Shown here piece after piece: positions 23,337 through 35,585 of a stretch of DNA of 64,000 bases. Both the position numbers and the translations under genes were made by a program. Every line of letters starts with the position of its first letter. Position 1 is the stretch's first letter. The stretch comes from Scenedesmus sp. ARA3 (lineage: Eukaryota; Chlorophyta; Chlorophyceae; Sphaeropleales; Scenedesmaceae), in assembly GCA_004335835.1 (NCBI GenBank), contig RWJK01001800.1:45003-109002 (forward strand). Direction: 5' to 3'. The notes below the pieces were generated by a model. That model made no database searches. It was not told the origin of the DNA and saw only the letters and a program-made list of their open reading frames with translations.

Positions 23337-25055
23337 CTGCTAGGGTGGTTGGGCACATAAATGATTGATGTTGCTCTGGAGAAACAGAACAGCCCAGTGG
23401 AGTTAAGTGAAGGCCGAGGGATAGCTGGCCTTCAGCTGCAATGTGCTGCCGTGCCGGTGCCTCATACATGCAACACTGCAGACTGAGTGCATGATTTGTC
23501 AGGCCAGCAACAAAGTACACAGAGGTGTGATTGTCTGCAAGTCTTGCCAGGTTTCCATTGATTACAGTAATCGTTGCATGTACTTACTTATGCTCTGAAG
23601 CGGCTGATATGCTGAGATGCTAAGCCACAGCATCACCAATGCAATGTCAGCAACAGCATTGCTGCCCGCAGGCAAGGCACCAGATACGCATATGCTGTGT
23701 TGCTGCCTAAGCAGTCTTTGCAGCACGTAATTGTCTGTTAATTGCTGTGAAGAGTTGTTGAGCAGTGTTTCGAGGCTTAATGCGGCTGGTGTGAGCGAGT
23801 TTTCTGCTCACACCCACGGACACACCCGCCATGGCCTGCCCCTACAAAACACAGCATGATCTGGAAAGTGCATCCAGATCCCCCACCTGCGCTTGAAACT
23901 ATTCATCAGTGGCTTCTGTTTGCGCTTTGTTGCTGGGCTTGGGTAACCCGAAGCGTTCCTCCTGCGTGGAGCCCTCATTGCAGTCCCTTGGCGCTTGACG
24001 CAGGCACGATGAAAACTCCTTTAATGAATTAGATTAGATCTTCAAGACTTTACGCTGCTACGTGCTGGGCCCTTTGCTGAAGCTCAGCAAACGACAGCAG
24101 CAGAGAACAAGGTTTGCCTCGTGCAGTGCATCCGCATCAGCTCGACTGGATATGTGGCTGTGAACATAGTGGAACTTTGTCAACAGTGTTTGATGTGCTC
24201 GATCGAGTATTTGTGGCGCTTGAACTGCTTGTGCTGTCACATTTGTCATTGACAGGTAGACAGTTGCCATGTCTGATGGCAGAGTTACTGTCTGCACTGC
24301 AAATGTGTTCGCTTTCAAGTTGCAATCGCAAACTAGCTGCACGCTGACTCAATTTAGCTTCTGCAACTGATTTGGCCAGCAGCCTATCTGATTCTCAGCT
24401 TATTTCATGGCTGCTGCATACACTGTGGCACTGAATACGCAATGTGGGCACACAAGTAGCTGCAGTTCACATGACAGAGAACTCCCAACGTCTTCACCCA
24501 TGGGCGCAAAACTTGGTATAATGAGGTGTTACCAGGTAATACACCCAGCAGCAACAGTCGTAAGCATAGCAAACAAAATCTGCCGTGGCATGCCTGCTGT
24601 GGGGACAGGCAGCCAGCTGCAGAATAACACACAATATGCGTATGGCGTTGCGCGGCTAAAGCACCAACTGTTGCCCCACATCACTTCGCTGCGGCAGGTG
24701 AGGTGCGGCGGCAGCCATTTTCATAACTGCCGCGAACCCTGCACTGCCCATAGGGCCGCTGCTGCGAACTGTCACAGCCGCACCCAGAAAACTTGTGGTG
24801 GCGAAATCCTGCTGCATGCTACCCAGTTTCTTCTCTCTGCACCAGTCAGTGCTCACACACACAACTCGAGCAGCAATCGTCTCCTGCAGATACCCCTAGC
24901 ACACAAACACACACATCAAAACTGCTCCTGTTCCTGCCGCATCACACCTCTTGCACTCAAAGAGGCTACAGCATCGCAGCAAGCTGTCTTGAGGCAGAGC
25001 AGCAGCACTGCTTGAGGCAAGCACCAAGCACTAAGCTGTTCTTAAGAAGAACTGC
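23337..25055. other. Spacer between E3 ligase and ferredoxin genes
   Basis: The first part is the presumed promoter of the E3 ligase gene. The rest should contain the ferredoxin 3' untranslated region. I see short open frames but no motif, repeat cluster or RNA gene. Confidence 0.4.
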
Positions 25056-26415
25056 TTAGTACAGGGCCTCCTCCTGGTGGGTGGTAATGGTCACATCGCT
25101 GGTGGGGTAGGCCACGCAGGTCAGCACGAAGCCGTTGCCCATCTGGGAGTCATCCAGGAAGCTCTGGTCGCTCTGGTCAACGGTACCGGCCTCAACCTTG
25201 CCGGCGCAGCTGGAGCAAGCACCTGGGGTCAGCAGCAGCGATAGAACCAGGCAGAGAAGTTGTCAGGCACGGTGCTGTGGCGGGTGCGATGGTGGAAGGG
25301 AAGGGGAGAGGCGGTTTCCTGCAAGCGTTGCAGAGAACTGCCCAGGCCAGTGGACTGCGCTCTTACTGCTGCAACAAGACAACAACCGTGCTGCACCATC
25401 TGCAAGCTGTGCATTAGTATGAAGATGCACCCAGCAGGATGGAAACCGACCACTACTGCTGCTACCATGGGGAGCACCTGAATGCCTTGCTGCTGCTGTC
25501 TGCCCTGCTGTGGTGTGTTTGCCAGCTGGGTGTGTCATAAGCTGCTGCTGCTGTGCTGTCTATTCAGCTGGCGAATAACATTCTTGATCTACAGAAAATC
25601 CTGGACTTGATTGTATTGAATGGTCAACATACACCTGGCAGTAATGCAGTACTTCTTGCTGCTGTGGTGTCCCAGGAGCTGCCACTCAGTACAAAGGTGG
25701 CTGTTTCAGCTGCATGATTACGCAAATGATTCACTTTCGAATGTTATAGCCGTTGGCTGCCGCTGCAATGCTGCGAGACTGCTGGCTGTGCAACGCTGAC
25801 CTCGCCCGCTCGCTGACAAGTACTAGCACTGCCTGCACGATACAGCTGCCTGCCGTATGACATTGACATTTCAAGTAAATGATGCCCCAATTGCGGCTGC
25901 TGAATTCCCTGAAGGTGGTGCATACGCCTAGGCGCTGCCTGGTTGGCTGAAGTCGATCCCACTGGTGCAGGCCCCCATTTGCACCGCCTGCTGCAGCAAT
26001 TGCTGGTCGCTGATCGTGGCTACTCACCAGCGCGGCAAGAGTAGGGCAGGTCCAGGCCAGCCTCCTCAGCAGCGTCCTGCAAGGCAGCCACGCATCCAGC
26101 GTAAGGATTCCAGAAGCACCAGGCAGAAGGTCACAGGCGCCTCCCAATTCGCTCAATTAGCTTACAACATCCAATGCGAAGCTCGCCAATGTGCATGCTG
26201 CACGACGTTGGCTGTCCCGCACGGGGTGGGTGGCTGCGATTGTGGAGCACCTAGCCACTCACCAGGATGTAGGTGTCCTCTGGGCACTCAATGGTCTGTG
26301 TGCCGGAGGGGGTCTTCAGGGTCACCTTGTAGGCAGACACCTTCACGGTGCTCCTGCTGGCGCGGGTGGCCCTGGTGGGCTTGGCCTGAGCCTGGAACTT
26401 GCGTGCGAGCATCAT
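25056..26415 (-). CDS. petF: Plastid [2Fe-2S] ferredoxin
   Basis: Carries electrons from photosystem I to FNR and other stromal acceptors. Three exons (minus strand): 26415-26263, 26076-26028 and 25222-25056, giving 122 residues. The first 28 or so residues ([18 protein letters not shown]...) form a basic, Ala/Ser-rich chloroplast transit peptide. The mature domain starts near [18 protein letters not shown]. The four cluster ligands are Cys65, Cys70, Cys73 and Cys103, in [12 protein letters not shown] and LTCVAYP, with the 5-3-30 spacing of plant-type ferredoxins. The C-terminus HQEEALY is typical. Both introns have GTGAGT donors. The second intron (805 bp) is long but has no obvious exon copies, unlike most genes here. 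Two Met codons are adjacent at the start. Assignment is very secure. Confidence 0.97.
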
Positions 26416-27504
26416 TTTGGCAGGAGTTTGTGTTGGAAGTGACCTTGGTGAGTGCTTAGAGGAAGGTGAGGAGCAATGCTGGCCGCAGGACGTAAATACG
26501 CCTCTGATCGAGCGCCTAGAACCTGTGCCTAGGTTTTTGCTGGTGCTCTCTCTGTGAGCGCCGCCGGATGAATTGTGGCTTACAAACAGCTTTATGTTTG
26601 ACTGTTCAGAGCGATCGACTGGGATGCAGGCTGTTCGGAAGTCCTTATGCTTTGCGGTGCGTGAACTAAACCTTCTCTGCCTGCCTGGCTGGTCTTGTTC
26701 GCGATCACCTGTGCATTGGCTGCTTTTAGGACATTCTTAATGTACGTGTGCCATGCATGGATGCACATTCGCTAGTCAACGCGACCCTGTACTGCAAAGC
26801 TGCCAGTACCTGACAGATGCCAAGAAGTCCTACATCGGTCACTGCTACGATCCTATTGATGCTCCATTAGCATATCCTATCTGACTACAACGCAATTGTG
26901 TCGACGGCGCAGGCAATGCCTTTCGCATCATATGCACTGGGTGTTGTAGCATTTTGCACCAGCTAGGTCACCACGGCAGTGACACCATGGCATCCACAGC
27001 AGAAGCAGCAGGTTCCCACATCTGAGCAAAGTCATCGCAAGTATATCGAGTGAATTCTACAGGCTATGCCAAAACAAACGAGATGTGATGTGCACACATG
27101 TACTGCCAGCCCATGGCCCACACAGCGTGGCAGTGCACACCTAGCACACTTGGCAATACTGCAAGAGGCAGCAGCTGAGCACGCTTCCATTTGGCGACGT
27201 TGTGCACAAAGAGCATCTGCACTTGGCCAACACTATGTAATTGGGCCAAGCACTTGCCTCATGTGAACAAGTTGTGTAGCAAAGCAACCCAGCCTGGCAG
27301 GAATCATTCCACACTGCTTGAATCCAGAATTCGAGTCAAGATGCGTCACATTGATGCTATCAGGTAACGTCCAACTATTGCAGGCCCCTGCTGTACAATT
27401 AAGAGAGAACTCAAAGATGCTGCTATGCTGTCTCTGCTGGTCTACGGTCAAAACACCGCAGCCAAAACAATCCCGCAGCAGCCGCAGCACGCTCATCAGC
27501 TTGG
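26416..27504. other. Ferredoxin promoter region and spacer
   Basis: It holds the upstream region of the ferredoxin gene and the 3' flank of the pseudouridine synthase gene. No coding motif or repeat cluster was found. Confidence 0.4.
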
Positions 27505-28475
27505 TCAAACCTCCGGCACTGCAAACTTGGCATGGCGCTGCGCCTCATGCTGCCGAACCTTCTCAAACCGCGCTGGCTCCTCAGTCCCTATCTGCAGCAG
27601 CCGCCCAGTCAACGGATGGTCAAACTCCAGCCGCTGCGCCCACAGCCACATGCCCTTTCCTGCAAGCTTGACGCCGTTTCCTGCAAACTGGTTATACAAT
27701 GGATCGCCGAGTATGGGGTGACCCAGGGCAGACATGTGCTGCCGCAGCTGGTGCTTGCGGCCTGTAGTGGGGCACAGCTGAGCTGTTGTTATCCAGTCAA
27801 ACTTGAGGGATGGTGTTTGACTCAGCACACGCAGCGCAGTGCTAGCAGGCTTGCCGGCGACGCAAGGGTTGATTGTGGTGATGCCGCTGCTGCTGTCATA
27901 GCGCACGGATGGGTTGTCAGTGTTGTCTGCTGCTGGCACAGCTGCTGCTGATTGTGCTGCGGTAGCTGTGGTGCTGCTGCTGGGTTGGTAGCGGCCTGCC
28001 AGCAGCGCCACATATTGTTTCTTCACTTGCCTGCATAAGCATGACACAGCACAAGTCAGCATCATGCAAGAACAGCAACCTGCAGAAGCAACTGCAGTAT
28101 ATAGCGCCGTGAACACCAGAAGGTGTGGTCAAGGGGTGCAGCTTCCCTCTGGATGCGGCAAATGGTGATGCATGTGCTCTGGTGATTGGGCACCACACAC
28201 AACACATGCACCACCAAACAGCCACGTTTCTTGCTTTCTTTTCAAACCACAAATGTCTTGTATCATCATCGTTCAGGCCAAGCCTCTTGTCACAGCCTAC
28301 CTGTCTTCAAATGCCTGTGTCAGCCGCTGCGCTGCAGTGAGCGTGCGCGCACACAGCGCCAGCCCGCCAGTGAGCGCATCCAACCTGTGCACAGGGCAGG
28401 CGGCTGGCAGCGCATCAACTGCACAGCACAGGAACGGCACAGAAACGGCAGCAGGCAACGTCAAGCACGCTGCCA

Positions 28476-28528
<53 letters not shown>

Positions 28529-29795
28529 CGAGGAGGCGTGCACATGTGCGAAATGGTGTAGATGCTGAAGAATTGAGCAAAGTTGGGTCATGGCTGCAGG
28601 GACCTGTCAACTGCCAGCTTCCTTGCAACAGCCGCTGCCATGCTGTTTCCTGTTTTGCCAACCCAACACACACACTTGGTCACACACGCTCTCAAGTGCT
28701 GCATGGGCACGGAGTGCCTGACGCTGATTCGCACCTGCGCTGCTTACAGGAATGGCCTGGCTCAGCCAGTGCTTGAGGTGCCCCGTGCCCCTGCCATAGA
28801 TGTGCAGCCCAAATGGCTTCACCACAACAGCCAAATGTTCATCAAGATGCAGCACCTGCAGCTGTTGCCATGGCTGCTGCACTGCTAGTTGGTCTGCCGG
28901 TGGCGCCCAGCGCTGTGCGTTGCTTGCTGCTTGGGTGTGGGATTCGGGCGTCCAGCAGCTGCAGCAGCTGCCCTGCTGCCACATCTGTGGCACAGTTGAC
29001 AAGCTTGCTGTCCACCAGCACTGTCCACTTGCGGCACACTGCAGGCAGTGACAGCAGACCCAGCATCTGATGTCAGTCGATTGTAGAGCGAACGATGGTG
29101 GCGCACCTGCTTACAGCTTGTTTGTTCTCCTGCTCATGCTGCTGTCAAGGTTCCGGGCAGCGGGCAAATTGATTGTCAAAAGTGAAGCCCAGGCTCGGCC
29201 TCCCCAGCAGCAGCTGTGCAAAGCAGTCTTCTGGTACTGCCTGTGTGCTTGCAGGAAGCTGTGAAAAAGGCACAAAACAACAGGAGACCAGATTAATTAT
29301 TATCTTATCATCATCACATCAACATTAATTGCTGCAGTTGTGGACACTTGGCAGTGCTGGCTCACCTTTCCTGGCGCTGGTCATGGTGCTGAAGCGAGCA
29401 GGGAACGTGGCCACCAACACGTCTGGCAGACGGCCGGCTGCTGCTGCAGGGCCTGCTAACAGAACTTCTGAGTCATCTTCAAGTAGTTGATCTCCCCTGA
29501 TGGTTGAGTGGTTGGTGGTGCTGTGGGGGGCTTCTGTAACTTTGTGCAGCGCACTGCAGCATTGTGTGCTGCTAGCAGCGCTGCTGCGTTCACTGTGCCA
29601 GCTGCGTGGTGGGGTGGTAATGGTGCCACAATGCCAGTTGCGTGTGTTTTGCTGGGTTTGACCTTTGATGTGGCGAAGTTGCCGGAAATTGTGAAGGTTT
29701 GACAGCGGCAGCTGCCTTGGAGGGAGTGGCTGGCCAGCCTGAAGGCGACTGCAGAGAGCTGCTGGTCCAGGGAACGTGTACATGTTGCAAATCAT
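27505..29795 (-). CDS. RluA-family RNA pseudouridine synthase
   Basis: Isomerises uridine to pseudouridine in RNA. Five exons (minus strand): 29795-29366, 29038-28983, 28855-28735, 28418-28301 and 28030-27505, giving 416 residues; every junction is in phase. Core motifs are in order: VLHLDEHLAVVVKPFGLHIY; then VHRLDALTGGLALCARTL, in which HRLD carries the catalytic Asp; EDRQVKKQYVALLAGR; and TTGRKHQLRQHMSALGHPIL followed by GDPLY. Before the core is a short S4-like stretch (WTVLVDSKLV). The N-terminal 140 residues have low similarity to anything I know and could be an organelle-targeting extension. The exon 2 donor (GAT|GTGGCA) is weak and was chosen because it restores frame. Target RNA and compartment are unknown. 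Confidence 0.85.
28479..28527. repeat. CAG/CTG microsatellite in an intron
   Basis: An uninterrupted AGC repeat of about 49 bp lies inside the intron between exons 3 and 4 of the pseudouridine synthase gene. On the coding strand it reads CTG. Confidence 0.95.
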
Positions 29796-30487
29796 GTAAT
29801 TATATTATTCATATTCAGCAATTGAGATGTTGGTGAGGTGCTTGAGGCGATTGCAGCGATGGAACGGACCAGCCTACGTGTGTCACGCGGGGTCACTGCC
29901 TGAACATCGTTCCCCAGCACCGCTTTGGGTGCAACAACTGTATTACCACATAACTCGAAATGGATGTCGATCCCGGATCGTGAACCCCGTCAACCCGCAG
30001 CGGGTCCCTTGTGTCGCAGTGCGTTGCACAGTGAGTTCTTGCATGTGCATGTGCAGACCCTTTGATGCATGAGAACTCCACGAGCAGAAAATCATTGATC
30101 ATCAAACGGTTATGTTGTTGACAAGTTGATAGCCAGCCTATAAGCCAGCACCAGACATGCAGAATGCAGCAGTACAAGCGTGCAGTGCCGCTGCAGTACA
30201 GATAAGACACGACACAGCATAGCAGGATGGACAGTTGTGGCCGCACAGGGACCTCAGATAAACAGTATTTCCTGGGCACTGGCGATGTGACACGAACTAA
30301 GTCCTGTCCAGCGTAACAGCGGCTGCCCCGCCTCAGGCTGTCAACACACATGCTTGTACAAGCTTACTGATGCAGCTGCGATGCCTGCCTCACCGCCAAA
30401 TACATGGAGTTTCTTTCTGCAAGCCATACCATATCACGTGCACCCTACATGTACAGCCAGGTTGGCATCAGACTAGTCACAAGCAGA
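29796..30487. other. Spacer between two minus-strand genes
   Basis: It contains the upstream region of the pseudouridine synthase gene and the 3' flank of the dihydropyrimidinase gene. Nothing else was recognised. Confidence 0.4.
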
Positions 30488-32618
30488 TCACAACTCATCT
30501 TTGCTTGCCTTGCCACTGCCCCCAGCATCCTCCCGCACAACTGGCGTGGCCCCATTCTCTGCTGCAAACGCCTTCACCAGCCGAGCAGCAGTATCTGCGC
30601 CGGCCTTGTCTATGCCATCAAACAAAGGTCCGTGTGTTGGCAGCGGGATGAAGCGGCCACTGCCAGGCTCTACATTCAGCTTGCTATCAAACCACACCAG
30701 CCTGCCCCTGCTGATGGTGACTGTCACTTTGCCTTGGATCTCCTTGCCTGCAACAGCAGCAGCAGCAGCAACAGTGGCGTAAGCATCAAAGCCAGGAGCC
30801 ATGCGGCCCTTGCGAGGATGAACATGTGCGAGGTGCTGTGGCATCACCAAGCATGCACTGCAGCAGGCTATCCCAGTACACTATCCCAGCAGCTACACTA
30901 TCCCAGCAGCTGCACGCCTCGTACCTTCATATACATTTGTGTCAATGCGTGAATGGTGTGTTGCCGCGCTGATGGTGTGCTTCACTCTTGGATCCAGCAC
31001 AATGACGTCAGCATCAGAGCCAGGCGCAATGCGGCCCTTGCGGGGGTATACATGGAAGATCTGCGCTGCTGCTCTGCTGGTGATGCGCACGAAGTCGCGG
31101 GGCGTTATGAGGCCTGCAGCAGCAGCATGGGCAGCAGCGGCATCGTCACCTGGCCACACGTCCTACCACATCGCAGGCATGCAGCGGTCACTTTGTGATA
31201 CACCGCTTGCATGCAAAGCTCAAGAGCACACAGTCGATGGTAGCACACATGATCCCTGCTGACATCCTGCAAGCTGCCGCCCTCACCTGACACCACCATC
31301 TGCTGCCACACCACGTGCATGCGCTCCTCCACGACAAACACGCAGTACAAAGTTGCAAACAGCATCCTGCTAACATCCTGCAAATGTTCCTTTTCCTCAC
31401 CTGACACGACCATCTCTTGCCACACCACGTGCATGCGCTCCTCAAGGCCATTCACCCCATTCGGTATCACCCTGAAATCTCCCCGCCCCACAGCCTTCTG
31501 GCTGCTGTTGAACACCGCATGGTCTGTCGCCACAAGCTGTAGCAGGCCTCCTGCAAGCGCCTTCTTGAGCGCAACACCATGCTGCTTGCTGCGGATGGGC
31601 GGGCTCATGACTGCTGCCGCTGCTTTTGTAAAGTTTGCGTCCCACATGGCAGACTCGTCTAGGGCGAGGCCTGAAGCCACAGGCTCGCCGATGATGGGCA
31701 GGCCTGCTTTGCGGGCCCGCGCAACCTGCAGGATTCGTGAGTCAGGGAACAGGGAGTTGTAATTGTTGACTGTGCAGTGGGGGGGCAGCAGGTTGTTGAA
31801 AGCCTGAGGCCGCAGGCAGGTTGTTGCAGCGCAGCCGCACTGCCTCAGCGCAGGTTGTTGCAGCATGGGCAAGGCTGCTGATCACACAGTTTGCGTCCCA
31901 CATGGCAGACTCGTCCAAGGCGAGGCCCGAAGCCACAGGCTTGCCGATAATGGGCAGGTCTGCTTTGCGGGCGCGCGCAACCTGCGGTAGTAATGGGGTA
32001 AATTGATTTGTTTTGTGCGGTGGATGCAGAGGGTGTTGAAGCACAATTCACTACCTCGGCGCTGTCCGCTGTCGGACAGCATATGTGTGATGTTCGGCCG
32101 CCGATCAACTGCCATGCAACTCAGCTGTAGCGCTGATAGACCTGCACAGGCTCTCAACTGCAGCGGCCACTTCCTAGGTCCCTTACCCCGGCTCCATTTC
32201 CAACTACAACCTTGCACAATCGCTGCAGCCAGCCCACCACCCCAGCCCCACCCACCTCCTCCATCGCATCGATGCTCATCACATGCACCACATACAACGG
32301 CACCCCCACAAAGCTTGCCAGCCGAATGGCCCGCCCAGTGGCCTCTCCCTCCAGCACAGCTGGCCGTGACAAGGCGTGGCCCTCAGGGCCTGTGATGCCT
32401 GCCTCAAAGACCAGCTGCTGCCCCAGCGCAACTGCCTCGCCGTTCTCTGCATGCACCTGCAGCAATTGCAAGCGCAATGAAAGGATATGCTGGCGAGTGC
32501 AGGAAGTATGACCTCACGTTGAACAGAAGTTGAACAGACAGCCCCAGCACTTGCGGTGTTCAGCCAGCAACGGCTGGTATATGCAGCGACAACGCACTGC
32601 AGCCACTGCTGCTGTCAT

Positions 32619-32654
<36 letters not shown>

Positions 32655-34782
32655 GCTGTGTTTTGTGCAGCAGTGCTCACCTGGGGCAGTGCTCCCAGCT
32701 GCCTGCAGCGCACGAAGCCCTGCAGCAGCTCCTCGTCATTCACCATCAGCGCACCCTGTTGCAGGACGGGGCAGCAGCAGCAGCAGCAGCAGCAGCATTG
32801 GCAAATCCTCAGTCACACTTGCTGTGCTGAGCCAGGGTTCTAAGCTGCTGCAGAGCTCGCCAAATGTCCAGTAGAAGTGATTGTCACAGACAACTTAGCC
32901 ACAGCCTGTGTGCCAACCTTGCATGCGCGGAATGTCTGGTCACTCGACAACTCTGACTGCTTTGCTGATCTCACAGCTGTGTGAGCCTGATGAAAACACA
33001 GCTGGTCACCCTGTCCAGCACGACAACCCTTAGCTGCTCACATCCGCCAAAACCTGCCGCCGCAGGACAAGCAAACCCTAGCAAAACAGCCCCCACCTTG
33101 TACGCCATGAAGAACTTGAAGGAGTTGATGCCCTGCTGCACCAACTTGCCCATGTCCTCAGCAACCTGGCCATCCCCTTTTCGTGCACAAAGTGCTGGCT
33201 ATTTCATAAACTCTGTCTGCTTGCCTGAGCTTGCAGTTCTGTAAGCCTGCTGCACACACAGCTGTTAACGCGCCCATCCCCTACACACTTACCTGCTCAA
33301 GTCTGCCCAAATCTGCCACCGCAGGGCGAGCAAAACCCTAGGGGTAGCAAAACAGCCCTCACCTTGTACGCCATGAAGAACTTGAAGGAGTTGATGCCCT
33401 GCTGCACCAACTTGCCCATGTCTTCAGCTACTTGAGAATTCCACTTTGTGACTGCCATGTGAAAGCCATAATCAGCACATGCCAGCTGCGCTTTAGCCTG
33501 CCACTCCTTGAACCCTGCCAGCAGGTTGTGGTTTACCGGCAGCGCAAAGTCGATGTGCATGGTGGTGCCGCCTGCCAGTGCCGCTGCCTGGCCGCTGCAT
33601 CAAGAAAGGATGCAGATTGATTATTGATAAGAATCATGAAAGCCCAACGCAATACAAGGGCTGCATAGCAATGTAAGCGCATGGTGGTGCCGCCTGCCAG
33701 TGCCGCCGCCTGACCGCTGCAACAGGTGAGGATGGCGGATCTGTTGGGTTCAAATGAAACAAGGCTGACATAAAGCGAGTGTCTACAAGGGCTGCATAGC
33801 AGTGAGAATGCATGGTGGTGCCGCCTGCCAGTGTCGCCGCCTGGCCGCTGCAACAGGTGAGGAAATAGGATGGAAAGCCATGACTGTATCCAGTTGATTG
33901 AACATGCAAGCCTTCAGACGTACATATGGCACTGTGCGGCAGTGACAAGGTGTTTTCTGGGGTGCACATTGCTGCTGCGTTATGCGCCGGAGGATGCAGT
34001 AGCAACCATCAGTCAGTGGATTCTCAGCACTGTGGCAGCGCACACAAATCAGTCATTTTGCTGGAGTGTAGATTACAACTTATGAATGCTGTTTGAGTTG
34101 CGCTCTCACCTGTAGAAGTCGTCGCATGCCACCTGGCCCATGAATGGCATGGCCAGGTGTGTGTGCGGGTCGATGCCCCCAGGCATGACGTAGCTGCCAG
34201 ATGCATCAATCACCTTGGCACCTGCTGGCGCCTGCAGTGTAGCACACAGACCCCCGGCTGGTCAGAGGGCAGAAATGGTTAGGGCAAATCATCAACCAAC
34301 TTGGCACCTGCTGGCGCCTGCAGTGGGGCAAGCATACACCCGGCTTTTGAAAAGCAAGCAAGCATTAGGCTATTTTACCTATGCTTACTGCGTCTTACTT
34401 CTGTACCTTGCTGCGGGTGCAAGCATGCTGTAACAATGTCACTCCTTGCCCTGCAGCAACCGCAGGCGAGAAACTTCATGCAGCTACCATGCGCCAGCTG
34501 CTGTTTGCTCAAGACCTGAGTAACCCAGTTGCATAGCTCTCTCTTTTGGTCCCTAGCCTCGAAATGGCTTGCCACCAGCGCTGCTCGTAGTCACCTTAGT
34601 GTGTTCATGTGCGGATGTTGCAAGCACAACTGTGATAGCAACACACTGTGCTCTGCAACGCGACGATACGGTGCTGCTGCTGAGTCACCTTGATGTTTGG
34701 TGCAACTTCTGCTATTAGACCATCCTTGATGAGCACATCAGCTTTCATTTGCAAGTCATGATTCACCACCTCTCCGCCCTGC

Positions 34783-34831
<49 letters not shown>

Positions 34832-35193
34832 AGGTGCACCACGTTGCTGCAGCAGCTCACATGACTGCATGTCCCTTTCTCAGTTGCTTAGAGGCTAAAA
34901 CAGCTAACCGAGCAGACAATGGTGACGACGATTGATCCACGTGCATCAGACTGAACTGGGGTTTGTCAAGTGAGACCTCCGAAAACCCGCAGCTTACAGG
35001 CTTGCAATCGTGGAAAACCGACAAACAACATTGGTTGACCAAACCAAACAGCATCAGAAACTGTTGTTCGCGGCACAGCGATAGACACCAAACGTGCACT
35101 TGCCTTGATTAGAATGACCGTGGCTGTTACGCAGCAGGCGTTCCGACTACCCAGAAGCACAAGAATCGTCATAAACAGACTACATTTGACCAT
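30488..35193 (-). CDS. Dihydropyrimidinase with signal peptide and KDEL
   Basis: Hydrolyses 5,6-dihydrouracil and dihydrothymine to N-carbamoyl-beta-amino acids in pyrimidine breakdown. Nine exons (minus strand): 35193-35104, 34778-34689, 34231-34110, 33594-33363, 32755-32681, 32456-32256, 31725-31401, 31113-30925 and 30747-30488, giving 527 residues, the usual family length. Metal-site residues are present: His83 and His85 (GGIDPHTHL), Lys178 (FKFFMAYK, the carbamylated Lys), His205 (VHAENG), His261 (YVVHVMS) and Asp338 (VATDHAVF). The N-terminus (MVKCSLFMTILVLLG) is a signal peptide that runs directly into the catalytic fold, and the last residues are SKDEL, so ER lumen residence is inferred. 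Intron 1 has a GC donor (AAG|GCAAGT). Partial copies of exons 3, 4, 7 and 8 lie in the introns. Function is secure; a related hydantoinase activity is possible. Confidence 0.95.
31287..31345 (-). repeat. Decoy copy of a dihydropyrimidinase exon end
   Basis: The end of exon 7 (peptide EERMHVVWQQMVVSG, then GTGAGG) is repeated in the next intron, 114 bp downstream of the true donor. The start of the same exon (ARARKADLPIIGKPVASG) is copied upstream near 31893-31984. Confidence 0.9.
33097..33180 (-). repeat. Decoy copy of the exon 4 end (carbamylated Lys motif)
   Basis: A copy of the exon 4 end (peptide VQQGINSFKFFMAYK) lies 266 bp downstream of the true one, with its own donor-like GTGGGG. Confidence 0.85.
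33595..33849 (-). repeat. Two decoy copies of the exon 4 start plus acceptor
   Basis: Upstream of the intact exon 4 (starting 33594), two truncated copies start near 33716 and 33849, about 122 and 133 bp apart. Each encodes the SGQAATLAGGTTM stretch or a slightly changed form, then diverges. Confidence 0.9.
34785..34830. repeat. CAG microsatellite next to the exon 2 acceptor
   Basis: An uninterrupted AGC run of about 46 bp abuts the acceptor of dihydropyrimidinase exon 2 (34778). On the coding strand the tract is (GCT)n ending in CTGCTCTGCAG. Confidence 0.95.
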
Positions 35194-35585
35194 TGTAGCG
35201 CTTCAGCCTGACTGTGCCTGCTCTGCTGTGCTCATGCAGTGTTGAAGCCGTTGAGAGGTTTGCAGCTGTGCAGACACAGATGGTGGTTGGGCACATAAGG
35301 CTCAACAGCTACAGTTGCTGCAAGCTTTCTGTATGCAATGAACACACGCATGCTTGATTGTGTGGGCAGTTATTTTCAGGTGGCAAAGAGTTGCAGGAAT
35401 GGGTTACAAGTCATAACAGGTCACAAACAACACATATGTGACAACACCCCCGGGGCATGCGCCATGCCCGCTCTCTCCAGGCAAATGGGTGCTGATCACC
35501 AACATTTAATGGGGGAAAACAGCCTGAATTACAGCATACACATTCGATGCTGCTTCACAATGGCTGGCTGGAGTCATGCGGGAAA
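35194..35585. other. Dihydropyrimidinase promoter region
   Basis: A 392-bp spacer between the dihydropyrimidinase start and the stop of the upstream same-strand gene. No specific element was recognised. Confidence 0.4.

Noticed and set aside
28842..29066. An apparent frameshift between the S4-like segment and the RluA core
   Set aside because: A phase-0 donor (GAT|GTGGCA) and an acceptor at 28855 restore the frame, and the whole gene then sums to a multiple of three. A frameshift is not needed.
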